Shown here: positions 48,206 to 58,239 of the stretch, piece by piece | Layout: every line of letters starts with the position of its first letter | How positions within the stretch are numbered: position 1 is the first letter of the stretch | From: Gardnerella piotii | GTDB taxonomy: Bacteria; Actinomycetota; Actinomycetes; Actinomycetales; Bifidobacteriaceae | Reading direction: 5' to 3' | Assembly (NCBI RefSeq): GCF_003397585.1 | Contig: NZ_QJUV01000002.1 | Span: 1-64,000, forward strand | DNA length: 64,000 nucleotides | Position numbers and translations under genes: made by a program | Notes under the pieces: generated by a model | Database searches by the model: none | What the model was told of the DNA's origin: nothing | The model's input: the letters and a program-made list of their open reading frames with translations, nothing else

Positions 48206-48239
48206 TTGACTTTAATAACTTGAGTGTGTTAGACTCAAG
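48206..48239 (+). promoter_or_regulatory. HAIR operator and promoter of the dnaK operon
   Basis: CTTGAGT (48219-48225), seven bases, ACTCAAG (48233-48239) is an exact HspR-associated inverted repeat. It overlaps a promoter, TTGACT (48206-48211), 17 bp, TTAGAC (48229-48234). HspR, encoded at 52313-52921, with DnaK as co-repressor, is expected to bind it. Confidence 0.93.
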
Positions 48240-48336
48240 TTTTGTAAAAAGAAAAAGCGGCTAGTCGCAAGGCTGGCTGTCAAGAATTTGAGTACATAGA
48301 TTAAAAGGTACATAGATAAGATAGCTAGGAGATATT

Positions 48337-50238
48337 ATGGGACGCGCAGTAGGTATTGATTTAGGAACAACGAACTCCTGCATTGCAACGCTTGAAGGCG
48401 GCAGCCCAACAGTTATTGTTAACGCAGAAGGTGCGCGTACAACACCGTCCGTGGTGGCTTTCAGCAAGTCGGGAGAAATCTTGGTTGGCGAAGTCGCTAA
48501 GCGTCAGGCTGTTACAAACGTTGACCGCACGATTAGCTCCGTAAAGCGCCATATGGGTACGGATTGGTCCGTTGAGATTGACGGCAAGAAGTGGACTCCG
48601 CAAGAGATTTCTGCTCAGGTTTTAATGAAGTTGAAGCGCGATGCAGAAGCCTACCTTGGTGAGCCAGTAACCGATGCCGTTATTACATGCCCAGCATACT
48701 TCAACGATGCTCAGCGTCAGGCAACTAAGGATGCAGGTAAGATTGCAGGCTTGAATGTGCTGCGTATTATTAACGAACCAACTGCTGCTGCATTGGCTTA
48801 TGGCCTCGAAAAAGGCAAGGAAGACGAGCGCATTTTGGTGTTCGACTTGGGTGGCGGTACTTTCGATGTGTCGCTTCTTGAGATTGGTAAGGATGACGAC
48901 GGCTTCTCCACAATCCAGGTACAGGCCACTAATGGAGATAACCACTTGGGTGGCGATGACTGGGATCAGAAGATTATTGACTGGCTTGTTGGCGAAGTTA
49001 AGAATAAGTACGGCGTTGATTTGAGCAAAGATAAGATTGCTTTGCAGCGCTTGAAGGAAGCTGCTGAGCAGGCAAAGAAGGAGCTTAGCTCTTCTACTTC
49101 TACCTCGATTTCTATGCAGTACTTGGCAATGACTCCAGACGGCACTCCAGTGCATTTGGATGAGACTTTGACTCGCGCTCACTTTGAGGAGATGACTTCC
49201 GACTTGCTCGGTCGCTGCCGTACGCCATTTAACAACGTGCTTTCCGACGCTGGCATCTCCGTAAGCCAGATTGATCACGTGGTGCTTGTTGGTGGTTCAA
49301 CTCGTATGCCAGCCGTCAAGGAGCTTGTAAAGGAACTTACTGGCGGTAAGGAAGCTAACCAGTCCGTGAATCCAGATGAGGTTGTGGCTGTTGGCGCAGC
49401 TGTGCAATCGGGCGTTATTAAGGGAGACCGCAAAGACGTTCTGCTTATTGACGTAACTCCACTTTCTTTGGGCATTGAAACCAAGGGTGGAATTATGACG
49501 AAGCTTATTGAGCGCAACACCGCAATCCCAACTAAGCGATCTGAGGTGTTCTCTACTGCAGAAGACAATCAGCCATCCGTGTTGATTCAGGTATACCAGG
49601 GCGAACGCGAGTTTGCGCGCGATAACAAGCCTCTCGGTACTTTTGAGTTGACGGGTATTGCTCCAGCTCCTCGTGGCGTTCCGCAGATTGAAGTGACTTT
49701 CGACATTGATGCTAACGGCATTGTGCACGTTTCTGCTAAAGATAAGGGCACAGGCAAGGAACAGTCCATGACGATTACGGGCGGTTCTGGCTTGCCAAAG
49801 GACGAGATTGACCGCATGGTTAAAGAGGCGGAAGCTCACGAAGCGGAAGATAAGAAGCGCAAGGAAGAAGCGGATACTCGCAACCAGGCAGAATCCTTTG
49901 CTTACCAGACTGAAAAGCTTGTGAACGACAATAAAGATAAGCTTTCCGACGAAATCTCTAAGGAAGTTACCGAAAAGGTGAATGCTTTGAAGGAGGCTTT
50001 GAAGGGTGATGACGTTGAGAAGATTAAGAGTGCGCAAAGCGAGCTTATGACGTCTGCGCAAAAGATTGGTCAGCAGCTTTACGCTCAGCAGGGTGCGGCT
50101 GGTGCTGCAGGTGCTGCTGGTGCTCAGGCTGGTGCCGCTGGTTCTGCATCTGATGCAAATGCAGGTGCATCTAAAGATGACGACGTGGTTGACGCCGAAG
50201 TGGTGGACGACGACAAGGACGATAAGGACAACAAGTAA
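48337..50238 (+). CDS. dnaK: Chaperone DnaK (Hsp70)
   Basis: 633 aa. [12 protein letters not shown] phosphate-1 motif, [12 protein letters not shown]-type segment ([17 protein letters not shown]), [13 protein letters not shown] and the substrate-binding domain ([16 protein letters not shown] onwards) are intact. The C-terminus has an Ala/Gly-rich tail ending in acidic [12 protein letters not shown]. It refolds proteins with GrpE and DnaJ and helps HspR repress this operon. AGGAG precedes the ATG; the stop overlaps the grpE start by one base (TAATG). Confidence 0.98.
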   Translation: MGRAVGIDLGTTNSCIATLEGGSPTVIVNAEGARTTPSVVAFSKSGEILVGEVAKRQAVTNVDRTISSVKRHMGTDWSVEIDGKKWTPQEISAQVLMKLKRDAEAYLGEPVTDAVITCPAYFNDAQRQATKDAGKIAGLNVLRIINEPTAAALAYGLEKGKEDERILVFDLGGGTFDVSLLEIGKDDDGFSTIQVQATNGDNHLGGDDWDQKIIDWLVGEVKNKYGVDLSKDKIALQRLKEAAEQAKKELSSSTSTSISMQYLAMTPDGTPVHLDETLTRAHFEEMTSDLLGRCRTPFNNVLSDAGISVSQIDHVVLVGGSTRMPAVKELVKELTGGKEANQSVNPDEVVAVGAAVQSGVIKGDRKDVLLIDVTPLSLGIETKGGIMTKLIERNTAIPTKRSEVFSTAEDNQPSVLIQVYQGEREFARDNKPLGTFELTGIAPAPRGVPQIEVTFDIDANGIVHVSAKDKGTGKEQSMTITGGSGLPKDEIDRMVKEAEAHEAEDKKRKEEADTRNQAESFAYQTEKLVNDNKDKLSDEISKEVTEKVNALKEALKGDDVEKIKSAQSELMTSAQKIGQQLYAQQGAAGAAGAAGAQAGAAGSASDANAGASKDDDVVDAEVVDDDKDDKDNK

Positions 50239-50969
50239 TGTCCGAGTTTAACGCCAACGACTACTTGAGTGGTTTGGAAGACGTGCCGTCGGCGGCTGAC
50301 GATTCGTGTGCAGCGGATAGCGCTGCGGCGGATGGTGTTGCGGCTGATGGTGTTGCGGAGCATGAGGAAACTCATGAAGCAAAGCACGCTGCTGCTAACA
50401 CCGATGCGGCCGCTAGCGCAGCCGCCGACGCGGAAAAGTCGCAAGCAACCGCAGATGAATCCAACGCGCGTAAATCTCAAGAAAATGACAATTCTGTAGA
50501 CGCTCAAAGCAGCGAAGAAGACGATTCCTTAACACCTCTTGGCAAAGCCAAAAAAGAGGCGGCGGATTATTTGGAAGCGTTGCAACGCGAGCGAGCTGAG
50601 TTCATCAACTTCCGTAACCGCGCAGCCAAAGAGCAAGACCGATTTAGGCAGCATGGAATAACAGACGTGCTTACGGCTTTATTGCCAGCTTTAGACGACA
50701 TTGATAGGATTCGCGAACACGGCGCAATGGACGATTCGTTCAAGGCTGTGGCCGCAAAATTAGACAAGGCGTTTGAAAAGTTTGGTGTAGAAAAGTTTGG
50801 CGAAAAGGGCGAAGACTTTGACCCAACAAAGCACGATGCGATTCTACACAAGCCAGATGCGAATGCTACGAAGGAAACGGTTGATGTTGTTGTGGAATCG
50901 GGCTACAGGATTGGAGATAGAGTGATTCGCGCTGCAAGAGTCGTAGTGGCGTCTCCAAGCAATGAGTAG
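50238..50969 (+). CDS. grpE: Nucleotide exchange factor GrpE
   Basis: 243 aa. About 95 N-terminal residues are Ala/Asp/Glu/Ser-rich and disordered, longer than in enterobacteria. The coiled coil and beta-wing follow: EAADYLEALQRERAEFINFRNRAAKEQ, LLPALDDIDRI, GVEKFGEKGEDFDPTKHDAI and a final VESGYRIGDRVIRAARVVVA. Releases ADP from DnaK. Starts within the dnaK stop. Confidence 0.96.
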   Translation: MSEFNANDYLSGLEDVPSAADDSCAADSAAADGVAADGVAEHEETHEAKHAAANTDAAASAAADAEKSQATADESNARKSQENDNSVDAQSSEEDDSLTPLGKAKKEAADYLEALQRERAEFINFRNRAAKEQDRFRQHGITDVLTALLPALDDIDRIREHGAMDDSFKAVAAKLDKAFEKFGVEKFGEKGEDFDPTKHDAILHKPDANATKETVDVVVESGYRIGDRVIRAARVVVASPSNE

Positions 50970-51203
50970 TAGTGTGCGCAGCGTAAAACAGTGTGAAACA
51001 ATGCGTGAAACATCGCTAATGTCAGCGCTTGTTTGGATTGTTTAGCTCGCGCATTTCATCAAATGTTTACTTATGCAAGTCCCATGCCTACTCGTGTTGG
51101 CGGTTTAGATTCTAAGCAGCTAGCGCGAGTAGGTTATTTAGATACAAGCTATAGATATAAGTTGTTTAGTAAATGCCAGTGGCTCAAAGAAAAAGGAGCT
51201 TAA

Positions 51204-52235
51204 ATGGCTGAGAATGAATGGCTAGCCAAAGATTTTTACAAGGTTCTCGGCGTCTCTAAAGATGCTGACGAAGACACAATCACAAAAGCGTACAGAAAAC
51301 TCGCTAGAAAATATCACCCAGACTTAAACAAAACTAAAGAAGCAGAAGAAAAATTCAAAGACGTATCCGAAGCGTACGACGTTTTGAAAGATAAGCAGAT
51401 GCGCGCTCGCTACGATGCGATTCGCCAATTCGGCGCAGGCGGAGCAAGATTCGCTGGCGGCGCGGGCGCAGGTGGATTCGACGCAAGCGGATTCAGCGAC
51501 ATTTTCTCATCAATGTTTGGCGGATCGCCAATGGGCGGCGGCTCACGAGTGCGATTCTCCACAAGCGGCGCGGGTCCAGATATGGGAAACATATTCTCCA
51601 TGTTTGGTGGCGGCGCTGGCGCATCGCAAGCAGGATTTGGTGGAGCAGATTACGAGCGGTACGCTCAATCTGGTCAATCTGCTACGCAAAACGTGCCTGA
51701 ACGTGGTGAAGACATTACAACGTCTATAAAACTAACGTTTAAGCAGGCGTTTAAAGGCGCTACAGTTTCGCTTCGATCGGGCGGAGAATCGTTCAAAACT
51801 CACATTCCTGCAGGCGTAAAAGATGGGCAAAAAATACGCCTAAAGTCAAAAGGCAAACCAGGAAAGTTTGGCGGCGCTTCTGGAGACATGTATTTGCAAG
51901 TGCAAGTGGAAAAGTCGGAGCAATTCTCGATTGAAGGATGCGATTTAGTGGCCACTTTGCCGCTCACTTTAAGCGAAGCTGTGCACGGAGCAAAAGTCAC
52001 GCTTAAAAACGTAGATGGCGAGCCGATTGTGTTTAAGGTGCCATCTGGAACTTCGGGCGGCAGCAGAATACGCGTAGAAGGCGAAGGCGTGCCAGGCAAA
52101 AATGGCGCGTTTGTTGGAATTGCGCAAATACACGTTCCAAAAAAGCCAACAATGGCGGTAAAACATGCTGCAAAAGAGTTTGAAAAGGCGTGTGGCGCAG
52201 ATTACGAGCAAGAAGTTAAGGATTTGCGCGAATAG
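51204..52235 (+). CDS. dnaJ: DnaJ-type co-chaperone without zinc finger (type II)
   Basis: 343 aa. J domain with YHPDLNK (HPD) near residue 38, then a Gly/Phe/Met-rich linker. The Cys-rich zinc finger of type I DnaJ is absent; the two beta domains follow directly ([55 protein letters not shown]). It therefore resembles CbpA/DnaJ-2 rather than classic DnaJ. AAAAAGGAG precedes the ATG. The 234-bp gap after grpE has a short hairpin (CCTACTCG / CGAGTAGG, 51087-51133) but no clear promoter. Confidence 0.93.
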   Translation: MAENEWLAKDFYKVLGVSKDADEDTITKAYRKLARKYHPDLNKTKEAEEKFKDVSEAYDVLKDKQMRARYDAIRQFGAGGARFAGGAGAGGFDASGFSDIFSSMFGGSPMGGGSRVRFSTSGAGPDMGNIFSMFGGGAGASQAGFGGADYERYAQSGQSATQNVPERGEDITTSIKLTFKQAFKGATVSLRSGGESFKTHIPAGVKDGQKIRLKSKGKPGKFGGASGDMYLQVQVEKSEQFSIEGCDLVATLPLTLSEAVHGAKVTLKNVDGEPIVFKVPSGTSGGSRIRVEGEGVPGKNGAFVGIAQIHVPKKPTMAVKHAAKEFEKACGADYEQEVKDLRE

Positions 52236-52312
52236 ATGCAGATGCATATGCGCTTAGCGTTTACGTTTAAGAGTCGCAGATTTGCTTAGCGTTTGCGTGA
52301 GAAAGGAAAGTC

Positions 52313-52921
52313 ATGGCTAGGTTGGATCGCCAAATTAGGGCGCTGTATGAGATGTGTGCAGTGGCGCTAGTGCGCGGAAATGCAACGCTTGACGGCGCGG
52401 ACGAAGTGGGCTTTAAAATCGACATGCCGATTTTTACCGTGAGTCACGTAGCCAACCTAACCGACACGCATCCGCAAACGCTTAGGCAGTACGATAGATT
52501 GCGCTTGATTATGCCGCAGCGCACAGAAGGCGGAGCCAGAAGATACTCGCTTAGAGACATAGATAGGCTTGTGCAAACGCAAAAGCTGAGCCAAGAAAAC
52601 GGCGTGAATCTTGCTGGAATTATGCGGATTTTGGAGCTTCAAGAAGAAAATCGCCAGCTTAAAAGGCAAGTGAGGCGCTTAGTTGACGAGGCGGCGAGTG
52701 CGGAGCGAAACATTTTTGCGGCGAGTGCAGACGGAAACATTGTAGAGGTTCAGCGCTCGCAGCGCGCAAAGGATTGGCGCCGAGATATTCGTGTGCCTCA
52801 GCGCGAGTTGCCGTCGTCTTATGCAAGAGGCAATAATGGCGATTCGCAATATAATGATTACGCGAGCAATGATTTAGAAGACGATAGGTCGATTGTTTTG
52901 TGGCGCGCGTTTGGGCTATAG
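52313..52921 (+). CDS. hspR: Heat-shock repressor HspR (MerR family)
   Basis: 202 aa. MerR-type winged HTH: FTVSHVANLTDTHPQTLRQYDRLRLIMP, GGARRYSLRDIDRL, and a coiled coil LELQEENRQLKRQVRRLVDE. There are ~40 extra residues at the N-terminus before the HTH and a longer C-terminal tail than in Streptomyces HspR. It closes the dnaK-grpE-dnaJ-hspR operon and should bind the HAIR site at 48219-48239. AAAGGAAAG precedes the ATG. Confidence 0.94.
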   Translation: MARLDRQIRALYEMCAVALVRGNATLDGADEVGFKIDMPIFTVSHVANLTDTHPQTLRQYDRLRLIMPQRTEGGARRYSLRDIDRLVQTQKLSQENGVNLAGIMRILELQEENRQLKRQVRRLVDEAASAERNIFAASADGNIVEVQRSQRAKDWRRDIRVPQRELPSSYARGNNGDSQYNDYASNDLEDDRSIVLWRAFGL

Positions 52922-53056
52922 AGCCTACGCTAACAAGTGCCTATATAAACATTAGTTTAGATTTTTCTAAATACTAGTCAAATGCTTAAATATAAATGTA
53001 AATATTATAAATATTATAAATATTGCGTATGTAAAGCTACAAAATAAAGGGTATTA

Positions 53057-53770
53057 ATGGCACTAAACACAACAGCAGCGCAAAACGCCACAAATCGCAA
53101 GTTGGCAGCAGTTTTTTGGGATATGGACGGCACGCTAATCGACTCAGAGCCGTATTGGCACGAGTCCGAAATCCAAATCGCAAAGAAACACGGCGGCGAG
53201 TGGAGCGAAGAGCTTGCATGGCAATACTCGGGCGGCTCTCTAAAAGACGTTGCCGAAGCTATGATTGCGCGCGGAACAAAGATGGGCGTTGAAGAGATTG
53301 GCAACGCAATGGTGGACTATGTTGCCGAGCGCGAAAGCGCGGAAGTTCCATGGGTGCCAGACGTTCTAGATCTTTTGCAAAAGCTTGCCGATGCAAAAAT
53401 CCCTTCGATTTTAGTGAGCAATTCACCAAGGCGACTTGTTGAAAACATTGTGAACCATGCGCCTAAAGGAGCGTTCGCTGGTTTTGTTTGCGGAGACGAT
53501 GGGTATGCTACAAAGCCAAGCCCCGAGCCGTATTTGGCTGCAGGTAGGCTGCTTGGCATTAGCGCGCAAAACATGAAGTATTGCATTGCGATTGAGGATT
53601 CGTTTGCAGGGCTAAAGTCGGCAGCGGCTTCGGGAGCAACAACTCTTGCGCAAAGAGCGTATTCTAACTTAGACGTTAGCGGCGGTCCGCAGTTTGCAGA
53701 CTTAGACGGCTACAAAGACCTTACGCCGCAAGCGCTTGAGCGCTACATTATTGATCGCATTGCGCAGTAA
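53057..53770 (+). CDS. HAD-superfamily phosphatase (subfamily IA, beta-phosphoglucomutase-like)
   Basis: 237 aa. Motif I FWDMDGTLIDSEPYW, motif II ILVSNSP, motif III Lys in ATKPSPEPYLAAG and motif IV CIAIEDSFAGLKSAAASGATT are complete. A helical cap (residues ~20-85) is of the C1 type. Substrate is a small phosphomonoester, unspecified. AAGGG lies before the ATG. Single gene, followed by hairpin repeats that separate it from the convergent PBP gene. Confidence 0.92.
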   Translation: MALNTTAAQNATNRKLAAVFWDMDGTLIDSEPYWHESEIQIAKKHGGEWSEELAWQYSGGSLKDVAEAMIARGTKMGVEEIGNAMVDYVAERESAEVPWVPDVLDLLQKLADAKIPSILVSNSPRRLVENIVNHAPKGAFAGFVCGDDGYATKPSPEPYLAAGRLLGISAQNMKYCIAIEDSFAGLKSAAASGATTLAQRAYSNLDVSGGPQFADLDGYKDLTPQALERYIIDRIAQ

Positions 53771-53782
53771 CTAATACGGATT

Positions 53783-53886
53783 TTCCCGATTTTGTACCAT
53801 ATTTGGCCTAAATCACGTACAAAAAGCGGAAAAACTTCCGCACTTTGTACCAAATTTGACCCAATTTACGTACATTCTCGGGAAAA
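53783..53886. repeat. Hairpin repeat family 2, nested pair between convergent genes
   Basis: Outer TTTTCCCGA pairs with TCGGGAAAA (53781-53886); inside are two TTTGTACC...ACGTACA units joined by the perfect AGCGGAAAAACTTCCGC hairpin. Could act as a bidirectional terminator. Confidence 0.82.
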
Positions 53887-53892
53887 TACAGC

Positions 53893-56286
53893 TTAATCGC
53901 CGCCGCCACTTTGCGTTTGGTTAGCTCCGCCGCTTCCAGAAGATGATGCTGCGCCAGACCCATCGCCAGCGCTCCCGCCGCCTACAGTAGTGCCGCTGCC
54001 AGCCGAGCCGTTCTCACCGTTCGCCCCAGAACCATTAGCGCCATCTTCACTACTCGCGCCATTTTCGCCACTTGCGCTATCTGCTTTATCTTTATCTTTA
54101 TCCTTATCTTTGCTACTTGAACTATCTTCCTTATTTTCGCTATTCGCAACTTCGCTATCGTCGTCCGCAAATTCGTGCTTGCTTCCGCCAAGCCCCCAAG
54201 TGCCGTCAACGCCGCCAATTTTGCCGTTATCTTTAGCTTCTGGGAATTTTTCCGCCGCCGTTCCAGCCAGCGCCGCACGCATGTATCGCGTAAACAAATG
54301 CGCAGAATACCCAATTCCACCAGGGTATCCGCGGAAAGTTGGCACAGGCAAAGGATTTCCTTGCGCATCTGGGTGCCAAATAGCAAACACAGTCAAAACA
54401 CTCGGCGTAAATCCAACAAAACTACACGCCGAAGCATCGTTAGCAGTTCCCGACTTTCCAGCAATCGGCTTTCCAACGCCCCTAACTTCTGGCGAAGTAC
54501 CGTATTGCACAACGCCTTGCATGGCCTTAATAGCAAGCGCCATGTCTGCCGCAGCAAACACCTGCTTTCCAACGGTCGGCGCCCTATAAAACTCTTTGCC
54601 GTCTGGGTTCTTAACGCTAGAAACAATGTGCAAATCTGGCCTGCGCCCCTGGTTTGCAATCGTGGAATACGCGCGCGCAATCTCGCTAATATGCACAGGG
54701 TCGTTTCCAAGAACAGTAAACGGATTCTTGCCGTTAACGCGCTGCGCATTTAGCCCAGCCATAACAGCCGTATTCGCCACACCTTTTTGCCCCAGCTTTT
54801 CTTGCAAAGCCATAAATGGCGTGTTTACAGAGTTTGCTGTTGCTTTATAAAGGTTGATTATTCCCCAATTTGTGTTTGCAAAGTTGTTTACTGGCTTGTC
54901 GATTCCCTTAAACTTTAGCCCAGTATTTCCATTAAACAGCGTGTTTAGGCTTGTTCCAGCCTGAATCGCCCCAATCAGCGCAAACGGCTTCATGGTACTT
55001 CCAGGCTCGTAAAGCGCTTGAGTGGCGTTATTTAGCGGCTTAGAAAGGTAGTCATCGCCTGCATACACAGATATAATCGACCCATCTTTAGGATTTACGC
55101 TCATTGCGCCCGTTTGCACTCCTTGCGGCGTAATTCCGCGCGCGCCAGCAGTCGGGCTTGCAACGTTAAACATTAAATCCTGCTTAGCTTTGTCGATTGT
55201 TGTAATAATGCGGTATCCGCCTGTGTCTAGGTCTTCTTTTGTAAACGCGCCGCCGCTTGTAAGCTCGCTGCGAACCATTTGCAAAAGGTATCCTTGCGGC
55301 CCCGCGTACATGTTTTGCTTAGTTTGATTAATGGTTTGCGGCATTTTTGCGTTTTTGTATTCTTCGCTTGTAATGTACTTGTCTTCACGCATAATTCGCA
55401 GAACGCGCTTGAATCGAATATTCGCCTCTTTAGGCATGATTGCAGGATCCCAGCTGCTTGGCGCAGGGATTATTCCAGCCAGCATTGCCGCTTGAGATAG
55501 CGTAAGATCCTTCGCTTCCACGCCAAAGTACGCTTTTGCTGCCGCCTGGATTCCGTACGCTCCGCGGCCCAGATAAATCGTGTTCATGTAATTGCACAGC
55601 ACGGTGTTTTTGTCTTGTGTTTGCGCGATTTTTAGCGCAAGAATGGCCTCGTGCAGCTTTCCTAAATACGTTTTTGTTTCGCCAAGATAGTAGCGTTCCG
55701 CGTATTGTTGCGTAATCGTAGAGCCGCCCCATCTGCCTTTAGACGTTACGTTGTGGATTATTGCGCGCCCAATTCCCTTAAGATCGATTCCGCCGTCTTT
55801 GTAGAATGACCTGTTTTCGCTTGCGATTATTGCGTTTCCAACATATGGTTTTAGAACAGAGCAGTTTATGATTTCGCGATTTTGCTCTGCAAAGCTGCCG
55901 ATTTCCGTTTTTCCATCCGCGTAGTAAACCTTTGTTTTATCCGCCATTGCGATTTTGTCTGGCTGCGGAATGTCTGTTGTTACGTACATCCACGCAACCG
56001 TTAGAATTCCAAGGATTATTGGCGTAAAAACTACGATTAGTGCCCAAAATAGAATCGGGTGTTTTGTTCTAAAGTTTTTTTGGATTCTTCTGTGGCTTCT
56101 GCGATTGTATGGTTGATTGTATGGTCGCCTTGCGCTTCCGCCGTTTCTTGCGCCGTTTCTTGCGCCGTTTCTTCCGCCTGCCCTGTTGCCTGCGCCGTTG
56201 CCAGCAGCATCGCCAGCGCCCGCGCTTCTTACGGTGCGCCTTGTGCTAGAAGAGTGCGAATTTCGTCTATAACTATTTGCAACCAT
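53893..56286 (-). CDS. Class A penicillin-binding protein (GT51 transglycosylase / transpeptidase)
   Basis: About 797 aa. A ~75-residue cytoplasmic tail rich in Arg/Gly/Asn (GARNGARNGGS repeats), one membrane segment (FWALIVVFTPIILGILTVAW), the GT51 domain (IIASENRSFYKDGGIDLKG with the catalytic Glu; GGSTITQQYAERYYL) and the transpeptidase (nucleophile Ser in EPGSTMKPFA, second motif TANSVNTPF, KSGTAND). A ~90-residue Ser/Asp/Gly tail ends the protein. It polymerises and cross-links peptidoglycan outside the membrane. ATG 56286 or TTG 56295; no convincing ribosome-binding site. Confidence 0.93.
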   Translation of the reverse strand: MVANSYRRNSHSSSTRRTVRSAGAGDAAGNGAGNRAGGRNGARNGARNGGSARRPYNQPYNRRSHRRIQKNFRTKHPILFWALIVVFTPIILGILTVAWMYVTTDIPQPDKIAMADKTKVYYADGKTEIGSFAEQNREIINCSVLKPYVGNAIIASENRSFYKDGGIDLKGIGRAIIHNVTSKGRWGGSTITQQYAERYYLGETKTYLGKLHEAILALKIAQTQDKNTVLCNYMNTIYLGRGAYGIQAAAKAYFGVEAKDLTLSQAAMLAGIIPAPSSWDPAIMPKEANIRFKRVLRIMREDKYITSEEYKNAKMPQTINQTKQNMYAGPQGYLLQMVRSELTSGGAFTKEDLDTGGYRIITTIDKAKQDLMFNVASPTAGARGITPQGVQTGAMSVNPKDGSIISVYAGDDYLSKPLNNATQALYEPGSTMKPFALIGAIQAGTSLNTLFNGNTGLKFKGIDKPVNNFANTNWGIINLYKATANSVNTPFMALQEKLGQKGVANTAVMAGLNAQRVNGKNPFTVLGNDPVHISEIARAYSTIANQGRRPDLHIVSSVKNPDGKEFYRAPTVGKQVFAAADMALAIKAMQGVVQYGTSPEVRGVGKPIAGKSGTANDASACSFVGFTPSVLTVFAIWHPDAQGNPLPVPTFRGYPGGIGYSAHLFTRYMRAALAGTAAEKFPEAKDNGKIGGVDGTWGLGGSKHEFADDDSEVANSENKEDSSSSKDKDKDKDKADSASGENGASSEDGANGSGANGENGSAGSGTTVGGGSAGDGSGAASSSGSGGANQTQSGGGD

Positions 56287-56307
56287 ATAATCCAAGTTAG
56301 CGCTTGG

Positions 56308-56378
56308 CGAGGAACTTTAATCATACTTAACGCGGAACTTTAATCCTACATAACGCGGAATTTTAATCATACTTAATA
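56308..56378. repeat. 23-24-bp tandem repeat between divergent genes
   Basis: Three copies of GCGGAACTTTAATCATACTTAA with minor changes, upstream of the PBP gene and the inositol-phosphate synthase gene. A possible operator array or simple tandem duplication. Confidence 0.8.
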
Positions 56379-56464
56379 TCGTATGTAATATTTGTAAAAG
56401 CTAGTATTATAAAAGTGTATTAGTGCGGCGTTTTTGTGCCGATGATTTTTGTTAAGGAGTTTAT

Positions 56465-57607
56465 ATGAGTATCCGCGTTGCCATTGCCGGTGTTGGCAAT
56501 TGTGCTTCGTCGTTAGTTCAGGGCGTTGAATACTACAAGAATGCCAATGATGGCGATAAAATTCCAGGATTAATGCATGCTGTTTTTGGGCAATATCGCG
56601 TGCGAGACATTGAGTTTGTAGCCGCTTTCGATGTTGACGCTTTAAAAGTTGGCCATGACTTAAGCGAGGCGATTTATGCTTCTCAAAACAACACGATTCG
56701 CTTTGCAGACGTGCCTAATCTTGGTGTTACAGTGCAGCGCGGCCCTACTTACGATGGCTTGGGCGACTACTACAAGCAAATGATTGAGGAGTCTAATGAA
56801 GAGCCTGTAAATGTTGCAGCGGTTTTGCGCGATTTGCACGTAGACGTGCTTGTTTCTTACTTGCCAGTTGGCTCCGAGCAGGCAGATAAGGCGTATGCTA
56901 CGGCGGCTATGGAAGCTGGATGCGCGTTTGTAAATTGCCTTCCTGTTTTTATTGCTTCCGACCCAGTTTGGGCGCAAAAATTCCGCGATGCAGGCGTTCC
57001 GATTATTGGCGACGATATTAAAAGCCAGGTTGGAGCTACGATTACGCACCGAGTTATGGCGCGACTTTTTGAAGATAGAGGAGTGCGTTTGGACCGCACT
57101 TACCAGCTTAATGTTGGCGGAAACATGGATTTTATGAACATGTTGCAGCGCTCTAGGCTTGAGTCGAAGAAGATTTCTAAGACGCGCGCGGTTACTTCGA
57201 TTGTTCCGCACGATATGGATGACCACAACGTGCACATTGGCCCTTCGGATTATGTTGCTTGGCTTGACGACCGCAAGTTTGCGTTTGTGCGCTTGGAGGG
57301 AACCACTTTTGGCGATGTTCCGCTTAGCTTGGAGTACAAGCTTGAGGTGTGGGATTCGCCTAATTCTGCAGGCATTGTTATAGACGCTGTGCGCGCGGCG
57401 AAGATTGCGCTGGATCGCAAGCTTTCGGGCCCTATTTTGGCTCCTAGCTCTTACTTTATGAAGTCGCCAGCTGTTCAGCACGAAGATAGTGAGGCGCGCG
57501 AACTTGTTGAGCGCTATATTGCTGGAGATGTTGAGGCAGACGAGTCGCAGCTTAATGCGGATGTTGAGGATGCAAAGAAGAGCGGTAAAAGCGTGTGGCG
57601 CGCCTAG
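56465..57607 (+). CDS. ino1: Inositol-3-phosphate (inositol-1-phosphate) synthase
   Basis: 380 aa. Dinucleotide-binding [54 protein letters not shown], and [28 protein letters not shown] are actinobacterial MIPS landmarks. It converts glucose-6-phosphate to inositol phosphate using NAD, feeding phosphatidylinositol-type lipids. AAGGAG precedes the ATG. Monocistronic. Confidence 0.96.
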   Translation: MSIRVAIAGVGNCASSLVQGVEYYKNANDGDKIPGLMHAVFGQYRVRDIEFVAAFDVDALKVGHDLSEAIYASQNNTIRFADVPNLGVTVQRGPTYDGLGDYYKQMIEESNEEPVNVAAVLRDLHVDVLVSYLPVGSEQADKAYATAAMEAGCAFVNCLPVFIASDPVWAQKFRDAGVPIIGDDIKSQVGATITHRVMARLFEDRGVRLDRTYQLNVGGNMDFMNMLQRSRLESKKISKTRAVTSIVPHDMDDHNVHIGPSDYVAWLDDRKFAFVRLEGTTFGDVPLSLEYKLEVWDSPNSAGIVIDAVRAAKIALDRKLSGPILAPSSYFMKSPAVQHEDSEARELVERYIAGDVEADESQLNADVEDAKKSGKSVWRA

Positions 57608-57713
57608 CGGCGTGTCTAACGGTGCGGTTACTTGCGACTTGTGATTGTGTCTAGCGATGCATCTTGTTGCGCGCTCCATCTTCGGTTGCTTGCGACTTGC
57701 GCTCGGCTTGCGC

Positions 57714-57741
57714 TCGACTTTTATCCAGAATCGTGTAATAT
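57714..57741 (+). promoter_or_regulatory. Promoter of the SRP RNA gene
   Basis: TCGACT (57714-57719), 16-bp spacer, TAATAT (57736-57741), seven bases before the RNA 5' end. Confidence 0.6.
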
Positions 57742-57747
57742 AGGTAG

Positions 57748-57830
57748 AGCCTCCGCGTGGCACTACGTCACCCAATCCCCCCAGGGCAGGAATGCAGCAA
57801 GGGTAAGTGGCCTCTGGTGGGTGCGCGGGG
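57748..57830 (+). ncRNA. ffs: Signal recognition particle RNA, small bacterial type (4.5S)
   Basis: The universally conserved apical domain GGGCAGGAATGCAGCAAGGG is present at 57784-57803, and the flanks CCTCCGCG / CGCGGGGG and GGCAC / GGTGC close the long stem. It acts with Ffh in co-translational membrane targeting. End positions are estimated from the pairing. Confidence 0.95.
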
Positions 57831-57845
57831 GTTTTCTGTATTCTG

Positions 57846-57890
57846 CGCGACGACTTGCCTGAGCGCTCAAAGCGTAGCGCGCGAGCGGCT
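57846..57890 (+). repeat. Fragment of the nested-hairpin repeat after the SRP RNA
   Basis: GACGACTTGCCTGAGCGCTC, then AAAGCGTAGCGCGCGAGCGG, corresponds to the outer end seen at 36086 and 40280. Confidence 0.6.
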
Positions 57891-57943
57891 TCCCACTTTT
57901 TGTTGCTTATGTTGACTTTTGTTCAATGTTTTGTTCATTTTTT

Positions 57944-57992
57944 GTAGTGCGTTTGTACCGAATTTCGGCGTTTTTTGATACAAAAGCACTAC
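57944..57992. repeat. Long hairpin related to repeat family 2
   Basis: GTAGTGC(G)TTTGTA pairs with TACAAAAGCACTAC, with inner CCGAAATTTCGG-like pairing (CCGAATTTCGG). A half unit GTAGTGTGTTTGTAC follows at 58010-58023. Confidence 0.65.
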
Positions 57993-58051
57993 ATAAACAC
58001 GCAAAACCGTAGTGTGTTTGTACTTAAAATATGGCGTGTCTATATTGACTC

Positions 58052-58137
58052 TTGAAAAATTCCATGGGAAAATCGTATTAACAGAACCTCTCCACGCTTA
58101 ATGTATTTTACATGCGGACCACGGAGAGGGCTTTTTT
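58052..58137 (+). ncRNA. Possible tiny transcript: promoter followed at once by a terminator-like hairpin
   Basis: TTGAAA (58052-58057), 18 bp, TATTAA (58076-58081), then from 58087 CCTCTCC ... GGAGAGG (58123-58129) with an inner ATGTA/TACAT pairing and TTTTTT. It follows no gene, so the hairpin is either a terminator left without its gene or a ~50-nt RNA. Very tentative. Confidence 0.35.
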
Positions 58138-58239
58138 GTATTGCGCCATGCGCCTTGCCCGCGCGCTTAGAACTCCAATTCGGGATTCTTTAACAACTCA
58201 TCAAACATCGCATTATACAAACGCAAAGGCAGGTCATGT

